DNA of 64,000 bases, from contig CAVZRE010000045.1 in NCBI GenBank assembly GCA_963777595.1, positions 62,001 to 126,000 on the forward strand. The letters run 5' to 3'. Position 1 is the first letter of the stretch. Each line of letters starts with the position of its first letter. The notes under the pieces were generated by a model. That model was not told the DNA's origin, searched no databases, and worked only from the letters and a program-made list of their open reading frames with translations. The position numbers and the translations under genes were made by a program. Of this stretch, positions 53,676 to 63,400 are shown one piece after another. The stretch is from CAVVFX01 sp963777595. GTDB lineage: Bacteria > Acidobacteriota > Terriglobia > Bryobacterales > Bryobacteraceae.

Positions 53676-55002
53676 AGAACTAATTGCGACGGTCGTCCTG
53701 GGAGTCGATACGTTATGGGGCGGCGACGTCATGTGCGCATCAGGCACTGGACGATTCATCGCCGATTCCTGGTTTTCTGACGAGCCGCTTCCCCTTGCCT
53801 ACACCCATCCCACCGCGGCGGTTGTCCGAGAATCCGGAGGAGTCGGAGCCAAGACGCCGAACCGTGAAGCGGTGCGCGCTTACCTTGCGGCTGTCGACAT
53901 TCCCGGAGCGATCGCGGCACTCAAGAGCGAGACCGCGACCATCCCCGGCCTACGCGGCGAATATGTAGCGGGTCTGGTGCTGTGTTTTGAAACCATGCTG
54001 GCGTTGGCTATGGAGATGGTGGGCGAAGGTCCGGCGGTCCCGTACGTAACCTGCGTGAAGGCGTCGACAGGAAAAGTGCCGGAACCGTCCGATCCCACGG
54101 CCAAACGAGCGCGAGCGACCGAACTCTTGAGTCATGCAGGATTCCCCTCGCATGGTAACGATGAATTACTCGCCGCCGTGGATTCATGGAGGAAAGCGCA
54201 AGCGGTGCCGATGGCGTCAATTAAGATGCTGGGCGCAGCCGTGATCGGGCATTTCGAGGGGCTATCCGCCAGGAATGTCGCGCCGCATCTTCCGGTAGAA
54301 ATGCGCTCCGTGCCAAGCGCCAACATTCAATTCCTGCCGATCCGGGACGCGTGGTTCTCCGGATCCATGAATTACCTGGGGCGAGCACGGCGTGCGGATG
54401 GCTCTCCGGAGTATGAGGCGACCTATGAGATCAACGCCTCGCTGCAGATCTCGGTGCCGGAATTTTTACAGCTGGTCAGCCACGAGGTGGTGCCCGGACA
54501 CGTGACCACCTTCGCGTATCTGCAGAATCTTTACTGGCGCGGTCTGGCCGGCTTCGAAGCTTCCGTGCTGACGATGAACACACGAGCCGCAACTCTATTT
54601 GAGGGCATCGCCAACAACGCCATTCTGATGGCGTACGGAGTGAAGGAAGTCGACGAACTGCCGGACGAAGACCTGCAGATTGGAATTCTGCTCGCGCTGT
54701 TGCAGGATGACGCCAAGAACCAAGCGTCGTACTTGACGTGGGGCGAGGGAGCTCCTCGGGAGACTGTGGCGAGTACACTGCGCAGGGAGTTTCTGGTATC
54801 GGCTGAACGGGCCGACAAATTGTCGGGCGCATGGGGGCGTCATCCTCTGTTGGGCCGAATGTATCTTCCGGCGTACCGTGCGGGGACGGAGAGAGTGGCG
54901 CAGTTGCGGCGCAAGTACGAACCGGCAGAACTTTTGCCGGCGCTTTACGGATGCCACGGGCTGGTTGACATCGTGACTGTGGAGCACGCGCTGGTCAAGT
55001 AA
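53665..55002 (+). CDS. DUF885-like zinc metallopeptidase
   Basis: A 445-residue protein without a signal peptide. The putative zinc site HEVVPGH (273-279) has the HExxPGH form of DUF885-type peptidases, and FEGIANN about 30 residues further could give the third ligand (the EGWA position of that family). The rest is helical, as in M3-like folds. It is shorter than typical DUF885 proteins (about 550-600 residues) and diverges at the N-terminus, so assignment to the broad clan is safer than to the family. The start overlaps the transporter gene by 11 bases. Likely role: cleaving peptides imported by that transporter. Confidence 0.75.
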   Translation: MSFEELIATVVLGVDTLWGGDVMCASGTGRFIADSWFSDEPLPLAYTHPTAAVVRESGGVGAKTPNREAVRAYLAAVDIPGAIAALKSETATIPGLRGEYVAGLVLCFETMLALAMEMVGEGPAVPYVTCVKASTGKVPEPSDPTAKRARATELLSHAGFPSHGNDELLAAVDSWRKAQAVPMASIKMLGAAVIGHFEGLSARNVAPHLPVEMRSVPSANIQFLPIRDAWFSGSMNYLGRARRADGSPEYEATYEINASLQISVPEFLQLVSHEVVPGHVTTFAYLQNLYWRGLAGFEASVLTMNTRAATLFEGIANNAILMAYGVKEVDELPDEDLQIGILLALLQDDAKNQASYLTWGEGAPRETVASTLRREFLVSAERADKLSGAWGRHPLLGRMYLPAYRAGTERVAQLRRKYEPAELLPALYGCHGLVDIVTVEHALVK

Positions 55003-55072
55003 CTGCGGCCTTGTAACACGAGCGGTGCTGCACTCATGGCTTGCCTACGGGAGAGATGGTGAGGTTAGCGCA

Positions 55073-56677
55073 ATGACATCGAATATGAAGCTCCTATACC
55101 TGTTCCTGGTCACCGCACCCACGTTCGGCGCCACCTTGCAAGTGTCCAAAACCGGGGCATTCCGGACGATTCAATCCGCAGTCGACGGCGCGAAGCCGGG
55201 AGACACGATCCTGATCCACGCGGGCACCTATCGGGAAAGCGTTCGCGTGATTGGCGATGACGTGGTGGTTGCCGCCGCTCCCGGCGAAGAAGTCATCGTC
55301 ACGGGCGCGGATCCGATCCCGTCGACCGAGTGGGTGCAGGAGTCCGGCAAACCGGTTTGGCGCCATACGCCGTGGACCTATCGCGGTCGCACGCATCCGG
55401 ATGACGAATTCCATAAGCTGATCGGCCGCAGCGAGCAGGTGATCGCGGATGGCAAACTGTTGAGGCAGGTGCTGCAACCGGACCAGATGGGTCCCGGCAC
55501 GTTCTGTGCAGACATCGAAACGAAGGCGCTCCTCGTCTGGCTTCCGGATGGCGACGGGCCATCCCACCACCTGATGGAAGCGAGCGTTCGGCCGGTAGTC
55601 ATGCAGGCAACCGGCCACCACGATACCGTTCGCGGACTGCATTTCCGCTTCGCAACCAACCTCGCTCAACAAGGCGCATTTTCCATCGAAGGTTCGGATA
55701 GCCTGGCTGAAGATTGCATTGTGGAACGGACGAACGGTGTAGGCGCGAGGCTCGACGGTGAGCGCAATGTCATGCGGGGAGTTGTCAGCCGTTGGAACGG
55801 CCAAATGGGAATGTCGGCACATGGCGTCGGGAATCGAATGGAGAATTGCACTCTGGAAGGGAACAACGTGAAGGGTTTTTCCAAGGCCTGGGAGGCCGGA
55901 GGGATCAAAATCACGGTATCCCGGGGATTTCAGATTGTTCGCTGCAAAGCCGTAGGCAACGATGGGCCGGGCTTCTGGTTCGACATCGACAATCGCGGCG
56001 AGTTGATTGAAGACTCCTTCGCGGCGGAAAACAACGGCCCGGGCATATTCGTCGAGATCAGCGAAACGGCCACTGTTCGCAACAACCTGTGCGTTCGCAA
56101 TGGACTCAAGGAAGAGCGGGGCGCCTGGGGGAATGCGGGCATTCTTTTGGGGGAAGCAATGCGTGGGACGGTAGAACACAATATCTGCGCCGGCAACCGC
56201 GTCGGGATCGAGGTACGCCAACAGCGAATTCGGTCGCTTGCGGCCGACCCGGCCCGAGATCGGCCGGAGGAGAAGCGCTATTATTCAGATCAGCACATTT
56301 TCCGCTACAACATCTCAGCGTACAATCGCGAATGGCAATTCGCCCTGGTGGGCGACAATACCTTCTTTGGCGCTAAGCGCGAAGTCAGCGAACTGGACCT
56401 GCGGTTACTCGATCCCGACCTCCGGGGCTGGCGCGCAGGCAACAACATTTACTTCGCGGGGCCGGGCGAAGGGATGATTCTGTGGGGCGCCAAATGGCTG
56501 CCCAAACACGAGGAATTCCGTGATCTCGCAGCGTTCGAGAATGAGCATCATCTGGAGCAGGGCTCAATGATCTCGGAGCCTCTATTCGTCAATTGGGAAA
56601 AGGGCGATTTCACGTTACGTTCTGAGAGCCCGGCCAGGCATCTTGGAGCAGGCTTCACTGCTGATGGCGCGCGGTGA
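55073..56677 (+). CDS. secreted right-handed parallel beta-helix protein
   Basis: A 534-residue protein with a signal peptide (MKLLYLFLVTAPTFGATLQV). ATG 55073 was chosen because GAGG lies at good spacing; ATG 55085 is also possible. The fold begins with GAFRTIQSAVDGAKPGDTIL and ILIHAGTYRESVRV, the classic first coils of pectate-lyase-like helices. Repeated N- and G-rich rungs follow (VRGLHFRFATN, MENCTLEGNNVKGFS, IEDSFAAENNGPGIFVEI, VEHNICAGNRVGIEV). An all-beta tail closes the protein. Such proteins are polysaccharide lyases or epimerases or binding proteins; a catalytic set is not identifiable. It fits with the other glycan enzymes here. Confidence 0.85.
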   Translation: MTSNMKLLYLFLVTAPTFGATLQVSKTGAFRTIQSAVDGAKPGDTILIHAGTYRESVRVIGDDVVVAAAPGEEVIVTGADPIPSTEWVQESGKPVWRHTPWTYRGRTHPDDEFHKLIGRSEQVIADGKLLRQVLQPDQMGPGTFCADIETKALLVWLPDGDGPSHHLMEASVRPVVMQATGHHDTVRGLHFRFATNLAQQGAFSIEGSDSLAEDCIVERTNGVGARLDGERNVMRGVVSRWNGQMGMSAHGVGNRMENCTLEGNNVKGFSKAWEAGGIKITVSRGFQIVRCKAVGNDGPGFWFDIDNRGELIEDSFAAENNGPGIFVEISETATVRNNLCVRNGLKEERGAWGNAGILLGEAMRGTVEHNICAGNRVGIEVRQQRIRSLAADPARDRPEEKRYYSDQHIFRYNISAYNREWQFALVGDNTFFGAKREVSELDLRLLDPDLRGWRAGNNIYFAGPGEGMILWGAKWLPKHEEFRDLAAFENEHHLEQGSMISEPLFVNWEKGDFTLRSESPARHLGAGFTADGAR

Positions 56678-56700
56678 GCCTGCCGTCCCTGAAAACACTC

Positions 56701-57444
56701 TCATCCCCATTCAAATCCAGCGATCGCATAGATCCTCGATTGATCTTCCGGCGGATTGGGGCCCAGCACCATGCGCTTCAGCTTTCTTAACGGAGCAAAG
56801 TTCAAGCTTCTTGCGAGATCAACAGCATGTGCGTTGGCCGGAAGAAGATCCCAGAAATAGTGGTCTGCTCCGATCTCTTCCATCGCGCGTCGAAACAGGC
56901 GTTCGGCGGTGATCGGGTTGTCTGCCACGCAGGGACCGAGATAGTGCGCTAACATACCTGGACGATGCAGTAAATACCCTCCGGACTCGACGATCGGCGG
57001 CGCGTCCAGCTCATATTCGTCCATCGAGTCGATGTCGCAACCCCATCGCTCCAGGGGCTGATCCTCGCGAAATCCGAGGCTCTCATAAAGAGGGCTCCCT
57101 TGCTGAGTCGCATCCAGTTTTATGGTGCGGATCTCGCGCTCGCCTGCCATTTCTATGGCTCGCGACACCAGCGTCCGCGCGAACCCCCGCCTCCGGTAAT
57201 CGGGATGCGTCAACACCATGCCGATCCACGCCAAGCGCTTTTCGTAGCAGACCAGCGTCGTGGTTGCCACGATTCGTCCATCGCACTCGATTCCGAGGCA
57301 GCCGTCGGGAGAATCAGTCATCAGCGCCAGCCAGTCGGACGCTGTCTGATTCCATCCCGCTCCGGCCGAGAGTTCGAGCGCCTCGGAGATCCTGCCGGGC
57401 GACAGGTTTACCAGTTCCACTCTATACCCGTAACACAGAAGCAA
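56701..57444 (-). CDS. GNAT family N-acetyltransferase
   Basis: A 247-residue protein. The GNAT core spans about 10-150: acetyl-CoA-binding VLTHPDYRRRGFARTLVSRA (77-96) and the following IKLDATQQGSPLYESLGF. The C-terminal 90 residues (MLAHYLGPCVADNPITAERL to RKLKRMVLG) form the second acetyltransferase-like half (DUF/FR47 type), as in two-lobed GNAT proteins. The acceptor is unknown. ATG 57444 is listed; GTG 57420 (VELVNLSPG) is an alternative that begins at the conserved region. It is divergent from the frameshifted CRTAC1 gene starting at 57489. Confidence 0.85.
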   Translation of the reverse strand: MLLCYGYRVELVNLSPGRISEALELSAGAGWNQTASDWLALMTDSPDGCLGIECDGRIVATTTLVCYEKRLAWIGMVLTHPDYRRRGFARTLVSRAIEMAGEREIRTIKLDATQQGSPLYESLGFREDQPLERWGCDIDSMDEYELDAPPIVESGGYLLHRPGMLAHYLGPCVADNPITAERLFRRAMEEIGADHYFWDLLPANAHAVDLARSLNFAPLRKLKRMVLGPNPPEDQSRIYAIAGFEWG

Positions 57445-57488
57445 CAGGGTTGTCGTGCGATCATAGCGATACGAAACGAGTGTCTATA

Positions 57489-59228
57489 GTGAAGGGGATC
57501 ACTCGCAGAACCGTTCTTCAAGCGCTGGCGCCCAGTCTCTTTGCGCAAGGCATGGCCACGCGCAACATCCGCCCGCAACCGCAGGCAAGCGTTCCGGACT
57601 GCCTTTTGATGCGAAGTTCACCGACGTTGCGCACCACGCCGGCCTGGCTGCGCCCAGCATCTACGGAAACGTCGATTCCAAACGCCACATCCTCGAGGCC
57701 AACGGCTGCGGCATCGCTTTCTTCGATTACGATCATGATGGCTGGCTCGACATTCTGGTGCTCGGCGGCACGCGCTTCGGCGCAACACCCGCCGGCGCAG
57801 GCAATCGACTCTACATGAATCAATCGCGACGGCACCTTCACTGACGTCACCGCGAAATCCGGATCTGGCGCGCCCCGGCTGGGTGTCGGGCGTGTGCCAT
57901 CGGCGATTACAACAACGACGGCCTCGACGACCTCTTCCTCACCTATTGGGATCAGAACGTCCTCTTCCGCAACAACGGCGACGGCACCTTTACCGACGTC
58001 ACGCGCGAAGCCGGCCTGATCCTCCCGACGCCGCAATGGAGCACCGGCTGCACGTTCGTCGATTACGATCGCGACGGGCATCTCGATCTTTTCTTCAGCA
58101 CCTACGTCGACCTCGACCCCAGCTTGAAAGTGCCCACCGGCTGCGAGTGGAAAGGAATTCCCGTGGTTTGCGGGCCGCGCGGCCTTCCCATGGGCCGCTG
58201 CTACTTGTTTCACAACGATGGTCGCGGCCGTTTCACGGATGTCAGCAAAGAGGCCGGCGTCGACACAGGGCCGCGCGTACGGGCTCACCGCCGTCGCCGC
58301 CGATTTCGATAACGATGGCTGGCCGGATATCTACGTGGCCTGCGATTCCACGCCCAGCTTCTATTACCGCAACCGACACGACGGCACCTTTGCCGAAGAA
58401 GGTCTGGAGCGCGGCGTGGCACTGAGCGAAGATGGCGCGGAGCAGGCCGGCATGGGCATCGGCGTGGGCGATTACAAGCTGAATGGAACGCTCGGCATTC
58501 TGAAAACGCATTTCGCCGACGACACCAACGTGCTCTACGAGAACGACGGCAAAGGGGAATTCACCGACGTCACTCTGAAGTCCGGCCTGGGCGTCGAAAC
58601 GCGTTACGTTTGCTGGGGCGCGGGGATCGTGGATCTCGACAACGACGGCCTGCCGGACCTGTTCATCGCTGCCGGCCAGGTTTTTCCGGAGCTCGAAAAG
58701 AAGCTGCCCCTGTTATCCTTACAAAAATCCGCGCATCCTGGTTTTCGCAATCTCGGCGGCGGACGTTTTGAAGAATTGTTCGAAGAAGCCGGTCCAGCCA
58801 TCGCCGAGCCGCACTCCAGCCGCGGCTGCGCGTTCGGCGATTTCGACAACGATGGCGACATCGACATCCTGATCATGAATATGAATGAGCCGCCGTCTTT
58901 ATTGCGAAACGACACATCCGGGCGGAACCATTGGTTCAAGGTTCAACTGGCGGCGACGGTTTCGAATCGTAGCGCGATCGGCACGCGCGTTACGGCCCGT
59001 TACGGCGGGCGCGTGCAGGTGCAGGAACTGATGAGCCAGTCGAGTTTTCTTTCCGTCAACGATCAGCGTCTGCACTTCGGGTTAGGCGCGGAGACGATGG
59101 CTGATATCGATGTCCGGTGGCCTAATGGCGGGAAGGAAAGTTTCCCGAACGTATTGGCGAACCATCTGGTGGTGATAAAGGAAGGCGCCGGGATCACAGC
59201 CACGCGCACGGCTCCTTTCATGCAATAA
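57489..59228 (+). pseudogene. CRTAC1-like FG-GAP/UnbV protein, five frameshifts
   Basis: The protein can be read only by switching frame: after a leader starting GTG 57489 (ITRRTVLQALAPSLFAQG) come FDAKFTDVAHHAGL, FFDYDHDGWLDILVLGG, RDGTFTDVTAKSG, IGDYNNDGLDDLFLTYW and FVDYDRDGHLDLFFSTYVD. From about 58270 to the end a single frame gives DFDNDGWPDIYVA, VDLDNDGLPDLFIAAG and FGDFDNDGDIDILIMNMNEP, which are calcium-binding FG-GAP/VCBS blades, then the ASPIC/UnbV domain (IGTRVTARYGGRVQVQEL to FGLGAETMADIDVRWPNGG). Inferred indels: a T missing at 57604-57607; extra bases near 57821, 57864, 57897-57898 and 58266. No other defects remain. Probably a secreted beta-propeller protein; function unknown. 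Confidence 0.82.
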
Positions 59229-59244
59229 CGTCAGTCTGTGCAGT

Positions 59245-59628
59245 TTACCCGACGCGGACCAGCGATCGATCGGGCTCGATTGGCACGAAGCCGAGGCCAT
59301 TTACCCATTCCTCCCCTTCCGTCGCTTCCCAAATCAACAACAGGTCTTCGATAGCAGCGCCTATGTCGAGTTCCTGCGATACGATAATGAGCCCTGAACT
59401 CGACCGCGTTTCCCGAAAATCGCGCGAAGTGACCAGGCATCGTCTTTCGATCGTGCGAGATGAGGATTCGGCCGTAACCGGCAGCTATGCCGAGCACGTC
59501 CGGGTCAGGAATCCCGACAACACCACCATCGTGAGCACCCTGGAAATCAAGGGCCGGTTCGCGGCGGCGAAGACCAACTACGATCTTGTGATTGAAGTAT
59601 CTGCATCCGCTTGGAATCGCGGTCTCAT
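59245..59628 (-). pseudogene. DUF5615 PIN-like toxin, frameshifted
   Basis: Read across frames this gives RFQADAD, NHKIVVGLRRREPALDFQGA, VVGIPDPDVLGIAAGYGRIL, ISHDRKTMPGHFAR, then RETRSSSGLIIVSQELDIGA and IEDLLLIWEATEGEEWVNGL up to TAA at 59245-59247. These are hallmarks of the DUF5615 PIN-like toxin family. Frame changes lie near 59605 (net +2) and near 59460 (net -2). The ATG at 59628 overlaps the antitoxin stop (ATGA), the standard arrangement for these pairs. As written the gene cannot make a toxin; whether that is real is open. Confidence 0.75.
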
Positions 59629-59942
59629 TCGCCAGGCGTGTGGGCCAATTTGCGAGCTTCTGCAAGCTTCGCGTAAAGCGCCGGATTATCGCGCCGTGCC
59701 CGCTGACGCAAGGCCTCGAACTCTACTCGGCCTTCGCTCAAGTAACGATCCACGATTTCCCGGTTCGCCATATAGAAGGCCAGGGCGCCGAAGATCTGCT
59801 CGAGTCCCAGGGCAGGAAAAGATTCGGCGATTCCTTCAGGGGACTCTCCTCTCAGAAATGCGTATACCACCGAGTCCAGGGAAACCCGGGAATCCCGGAT
59901 AAAGTACCCGCCCGCGCGCTGTTCAACGTATTCCTTGACCAT
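59625..59942 (-). CDS. DUF433 antitoxin
   Basis: A 105-residue protein starting at ATG 59942 (MVKEYVEQRAGGYFIRDSRV). The DUF433 domain covers about residues 5-70: SLDSVVYAFLRGESPEGIAE followed by SFPALGLEQIFGALAFYMAN, a winged-helix-like fold. The charged C-terminal region (LSEGRVEFEALRQRARRDNP) would wrap the toxin. The toxin gene overlaps its stop by three bases (ATGA). Such pairs regulate their own transcription. Unlike its neighbours it is intact, which is what would be needed if the toxin were active. Confidence 0.85.
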   Translation of the reverse strand: MVKEYVEQRAGGYFIRDSRVSLDSVVYAFLRGESPEGIAESFPALGLEQIFGALAFYMANREIVDRYLSEGRVEFEALRQRARRDNPALYAKLAEARKLAHTPGE

Positions 59943-59976
59943 GACCAACCGCTTTCAGTATACGGAAACCGACGCG

Positions 59977-60410
59977 TCATCCTGAGACCGCGGCGTTGCT
60001 TGCGATACACCAGCGCCAGTTGATACGGCACGGCGCTATCCGCGGGATCCGACTGCGCCGCTATCTTCAACCACTTTTCTGCGGACGCAAAATCGCCCTG
60101 CTTCAGATGGGCGAAACCCAAGTGATAGGCCGTGTCCGCGAAAGGCGGTTGAGCCATCGCCTCGGTCAGATTGCGGATCGCATCCGGGAATTTCTGGTCC
60201 ATCAGATTCAGCCGACCGAGATAGTACAGCAGGTTGGGATGATCTCCCAATTCGCGGCGCACCGCGGAACTCCGTCACAGCTTCTTCGTATCGGTCGCGC
60301 CTGAGGGCATCGTATCCCCGCCCCAAGTAAGATCCGGGGTATCCTGCCAAGCGGACAGACTCGCGCCCGCGGCAACCACTAGCACCGGAGTGAGAAGTTT
60401 TGACGGATCT
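59977..60410 (-). pseudogene. TPR-repeat protein, frameshifted, boundaries uncertain
   Basis: A remnant or frameshifted gene. A secretory-leader-like stretch (KLLTPVLVVAAGASLSAWQ) is read in one frame around 60350-60405, without a recognisable start codon. GYDALRRDRYEEAVTEFR follows in a second frame, then RRELGDHPNLLYYLGRLNLM, FPDAIRNLTEAMAQPPFADT and HLGFAHLKQGDFASAEKWLK in a third, which are consecutive tetratricopeptide repeats. The end is unclear; one frame stops at 59977. It is divergent from the large FG-GAP/TPR gene and next to the DUF433 antitoxin gene. Function unknown. Confidence 0.5.
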
Positions 60411-60458
60411 TATGGGTCTGCGCCAAGCCACTTCTCTCTAAGATAACTCCCGCGGGCT

Positions 60459-63400
60459 GTGCTAAATTTCAGTTTGCGACGTCGTCACTTGCTGCTCGGT
60501 TTCGCGTCTCCTTTCCTCGGTTCGCTGAGCGCCCAATCCGCGCCGCCCGTGGACGCGCACCTTCACGTGCAGCCTCACTATCGTTCTCCGTCCCCGCTCG
60601 ACGCCATGTTGCAAAAAACCCAGGTGGGTTTCGATGAATTCGTGACGGAAAAGGATCATGACCGAATTGCCGCGATCCTCGCCGGATGGAGCAAGGGCTT
60701 GCTCGAATCTCCGCGCAACCTCGCGGCCATCGAGAAGAGCCTGGCTGCGGATTTTTCCGGCTCGGCGCTCGATTCGATTGCATCTCGCATCATTCGACCC
60801 GGACCCGCTCTCGAAGTCCGGAACGTTACGTACCCGGCGCGTGTCCTTGATTCCAGAGCCTTTCTTCAAGCTTTGCGGTACACGCTCAGCACCTTTTCGA
60901 AACTGGTTACCGCAGAATTTCAGATCACTGCAATCGACGACCGAACGCGGACGCGAGTGCGCTACGAACTGATAGGCTATGGCCCAGGCTTTCATCGCGA
61001 GCAACGTGTCGGTTCATGGGATCTGGAGTGGAATGGGAATCGCCTGCGCCGTTGGCTGGCGACGTCTGAATCGCGAAGCCGTGCCGCACATCCCTGGTTT
61101 GCCGATGTGGCTCAGCAGACACTCGGGCGCAATCCGTCGTGGTCCGCGCAGATGCTTCATGGCGTGGATTACTGGCGAACGGTGCTCGACGGCGCCTCGG
61201 GGATCGATATCTACGGTCATAACGGAGTATCGGTCGGCGACATCGATGGCAACGGCTTCGATGATATTTACGTTTGCCAACCGGCGGGGCTCCCTAACCG
61301 TTTGTACCGGAATCGCGGCGACGGAACTTTTGACGACATCACCGACGATTCCGGATTGGGATTACTCGACAACACGGCGTGCGCTCTGTTCGCCGATTTC
61401 GACAATGATGGACGGCAGGATCTCCTCGTCATCCGGGCCAACGGTCCGCGCCTGTTTCTCAATCAGGGTGGCGGAAAGTTTCGCGAGAAACCGGACGCTT
61501 TTCATTTCGCTAAACCGCCGAGAGGAACCTTCACCGGGGCGGCCGCGGCCGATTACGATCGCGATGGCTGGCTGGACGTCTACTTCTGTCTCTATACCTA
61601 CTATCAGGGCGCGGGGCAATATAATTATCCTGTCCCGTATTACGCCGCGGAAAACGGACCCGCCAATTTCCTGATGCGGAATCAGCGCGATGGAACCTTT
61701 CGCGATGCGACTGCTGAGTCAGGTCTCGATAAGAACAACACGCGCTTCAGTTTTTGTTGCGGCTGGAGCGACTATAACCGCGACGGCTGGCCCGACCTTT
61801 ATGTGGTGAATGATTTCGGAAGAAAGAATCTCTATCGCAATAACGGTGACGGCACCTTCACCGATGTGGCTGCGGAGGCCGGCGTTGAGGATGCCGGCGC
61901 CGGTATGGGGCTCGCGTGGCTCGATTACGACAACGACGGCATCGAGGATCTCTACGTCGCCGATATGTGGACTGCAGCCGGAGAGCGGATTTCGGCACAG
62001 GCGAATTTCCAACCCGAAGCCACCGGGTCTGTGCGCGCAATCTATCGCAAGCATGCTATGGGGAATTCGCTATTTCGCAACCACGGAGATGGCACTTTCC
62101 AGGACCTCACCGCCTCCGCCGGAGTCGGCATGGGCCGATGGGCCTGGTCGAGCGACGCGTGGGACTTCGATCACGATGGTTTCGCCGACTTGTATATCGC
62201 GAACGGCATGCTTTCCGGTCCGGTGCGCGAAGACCTGAACAGTTTTTTCTGGCGTCAGGTGGTAGCTAATTCACCGAACGAGGCGCGGCCATCGCTCGAA
62301 TACGAACAGGCATGGAACGCGATCAATGAGTTGATCCGGTCCGATCTCACCTGGAGCGGCTACGAGCGGAATGTGTTTTACGTCAATCATGGCGATGGCA
62401 CTTTTTCCGACGTTTCCGGCACAGTCGGTCTGGATTTTATTGAGGATAGCCGGGCCTTCGCTCTGGCGGACTTCGATCATGACGGACGGGTGGAGGTGCT
62501 GCTGAAGAGCCGCAATGCTCCTCAATTACGGCTGCTAAAGAACGTCGCAGGGGAGTTGCCTCCATCGATCTCTTTCCGTTTGCGAGGTCGGGGGAAGAGC
62601 AATCCAGACGCTATCGGCGCAACTGTAACCGTGGAGCATCAAACCCGCCGGTTGGTGGCCGGGTCCGGATTTCTTTCGCAACATAGTAAGGAACTGATGT
62701 TCGGCTTGGGCGCGATAAGGGGTCCGGTTTCCGCGTCGATTCTCTGGCCGAGCGGCTTCGAGCAACAACTCAATGACCTTCCGGTCGATCATCGGATTTG
62801 GGTGGAAGAGGGAGCCGCAACGCCTCGCATCGAACCCTTCCGCAGAACAACGGTACCTCCGCCAGATTCGCCCCCGCCAGATAAAACTCAGAAGACGGGA
62901 GACCAGTTGCCGGAAGTCGCGGAGACGTGGCTGCTCGCGCCCGTACCTGCGCCCGATTTCGCTCGTCCCAATCGGTCCGGTCGAACGGCCTCTTTATCGG
63001 ACCTGCGAGGCAAACCTGCGCTACTGGTTTTCTGTCAATCCCCTCTTACCGAACTTGCGGCCTTTCGCGGAGCTCCGTGGGTAGTCGCATTCGAAGCCGC
63101 GCCTAAATCCGTAGAAGACGTTGCCGCAGTCTACAACCTCCTGCTTCGTCACCTGTTTGACCGGCGCCGGGACCTTACGCTACCGACGTCTTTTCTGCTA
63201 AACGACGCCGGTGAGATTGTGAAAGTCTACCAGGGTCCCGTGGCACGCACCCAAGTAGAAAACGACATCGCGCGAATTCCCAGGACCGACGAGAAACGGC
63301 TGGCGTGCGCGCTGCCTTTTCGCGGCAATTCCAGTGGCTACGCGTTTGGGCGAAATGATCTTTCGCTGGGCTCGATCTTCTTTGAACGTGGTTACCTCGA

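Noticed and set aside
52431..53759. A 442-codon open frame on the minus strand
   Set aside because: It lies opposite the OPT transporter; the translation is rich in Arg, His and Gln without any recognisable fold, a typical shadow of a GC-rich membrane protein gene.
55094..56221. A 375-codon open frame on the minus strand
   Set aside because: Antisense to the beta-helix protein; no signal peptide or motif, whereas the plus strand shows a complete secreted protein.
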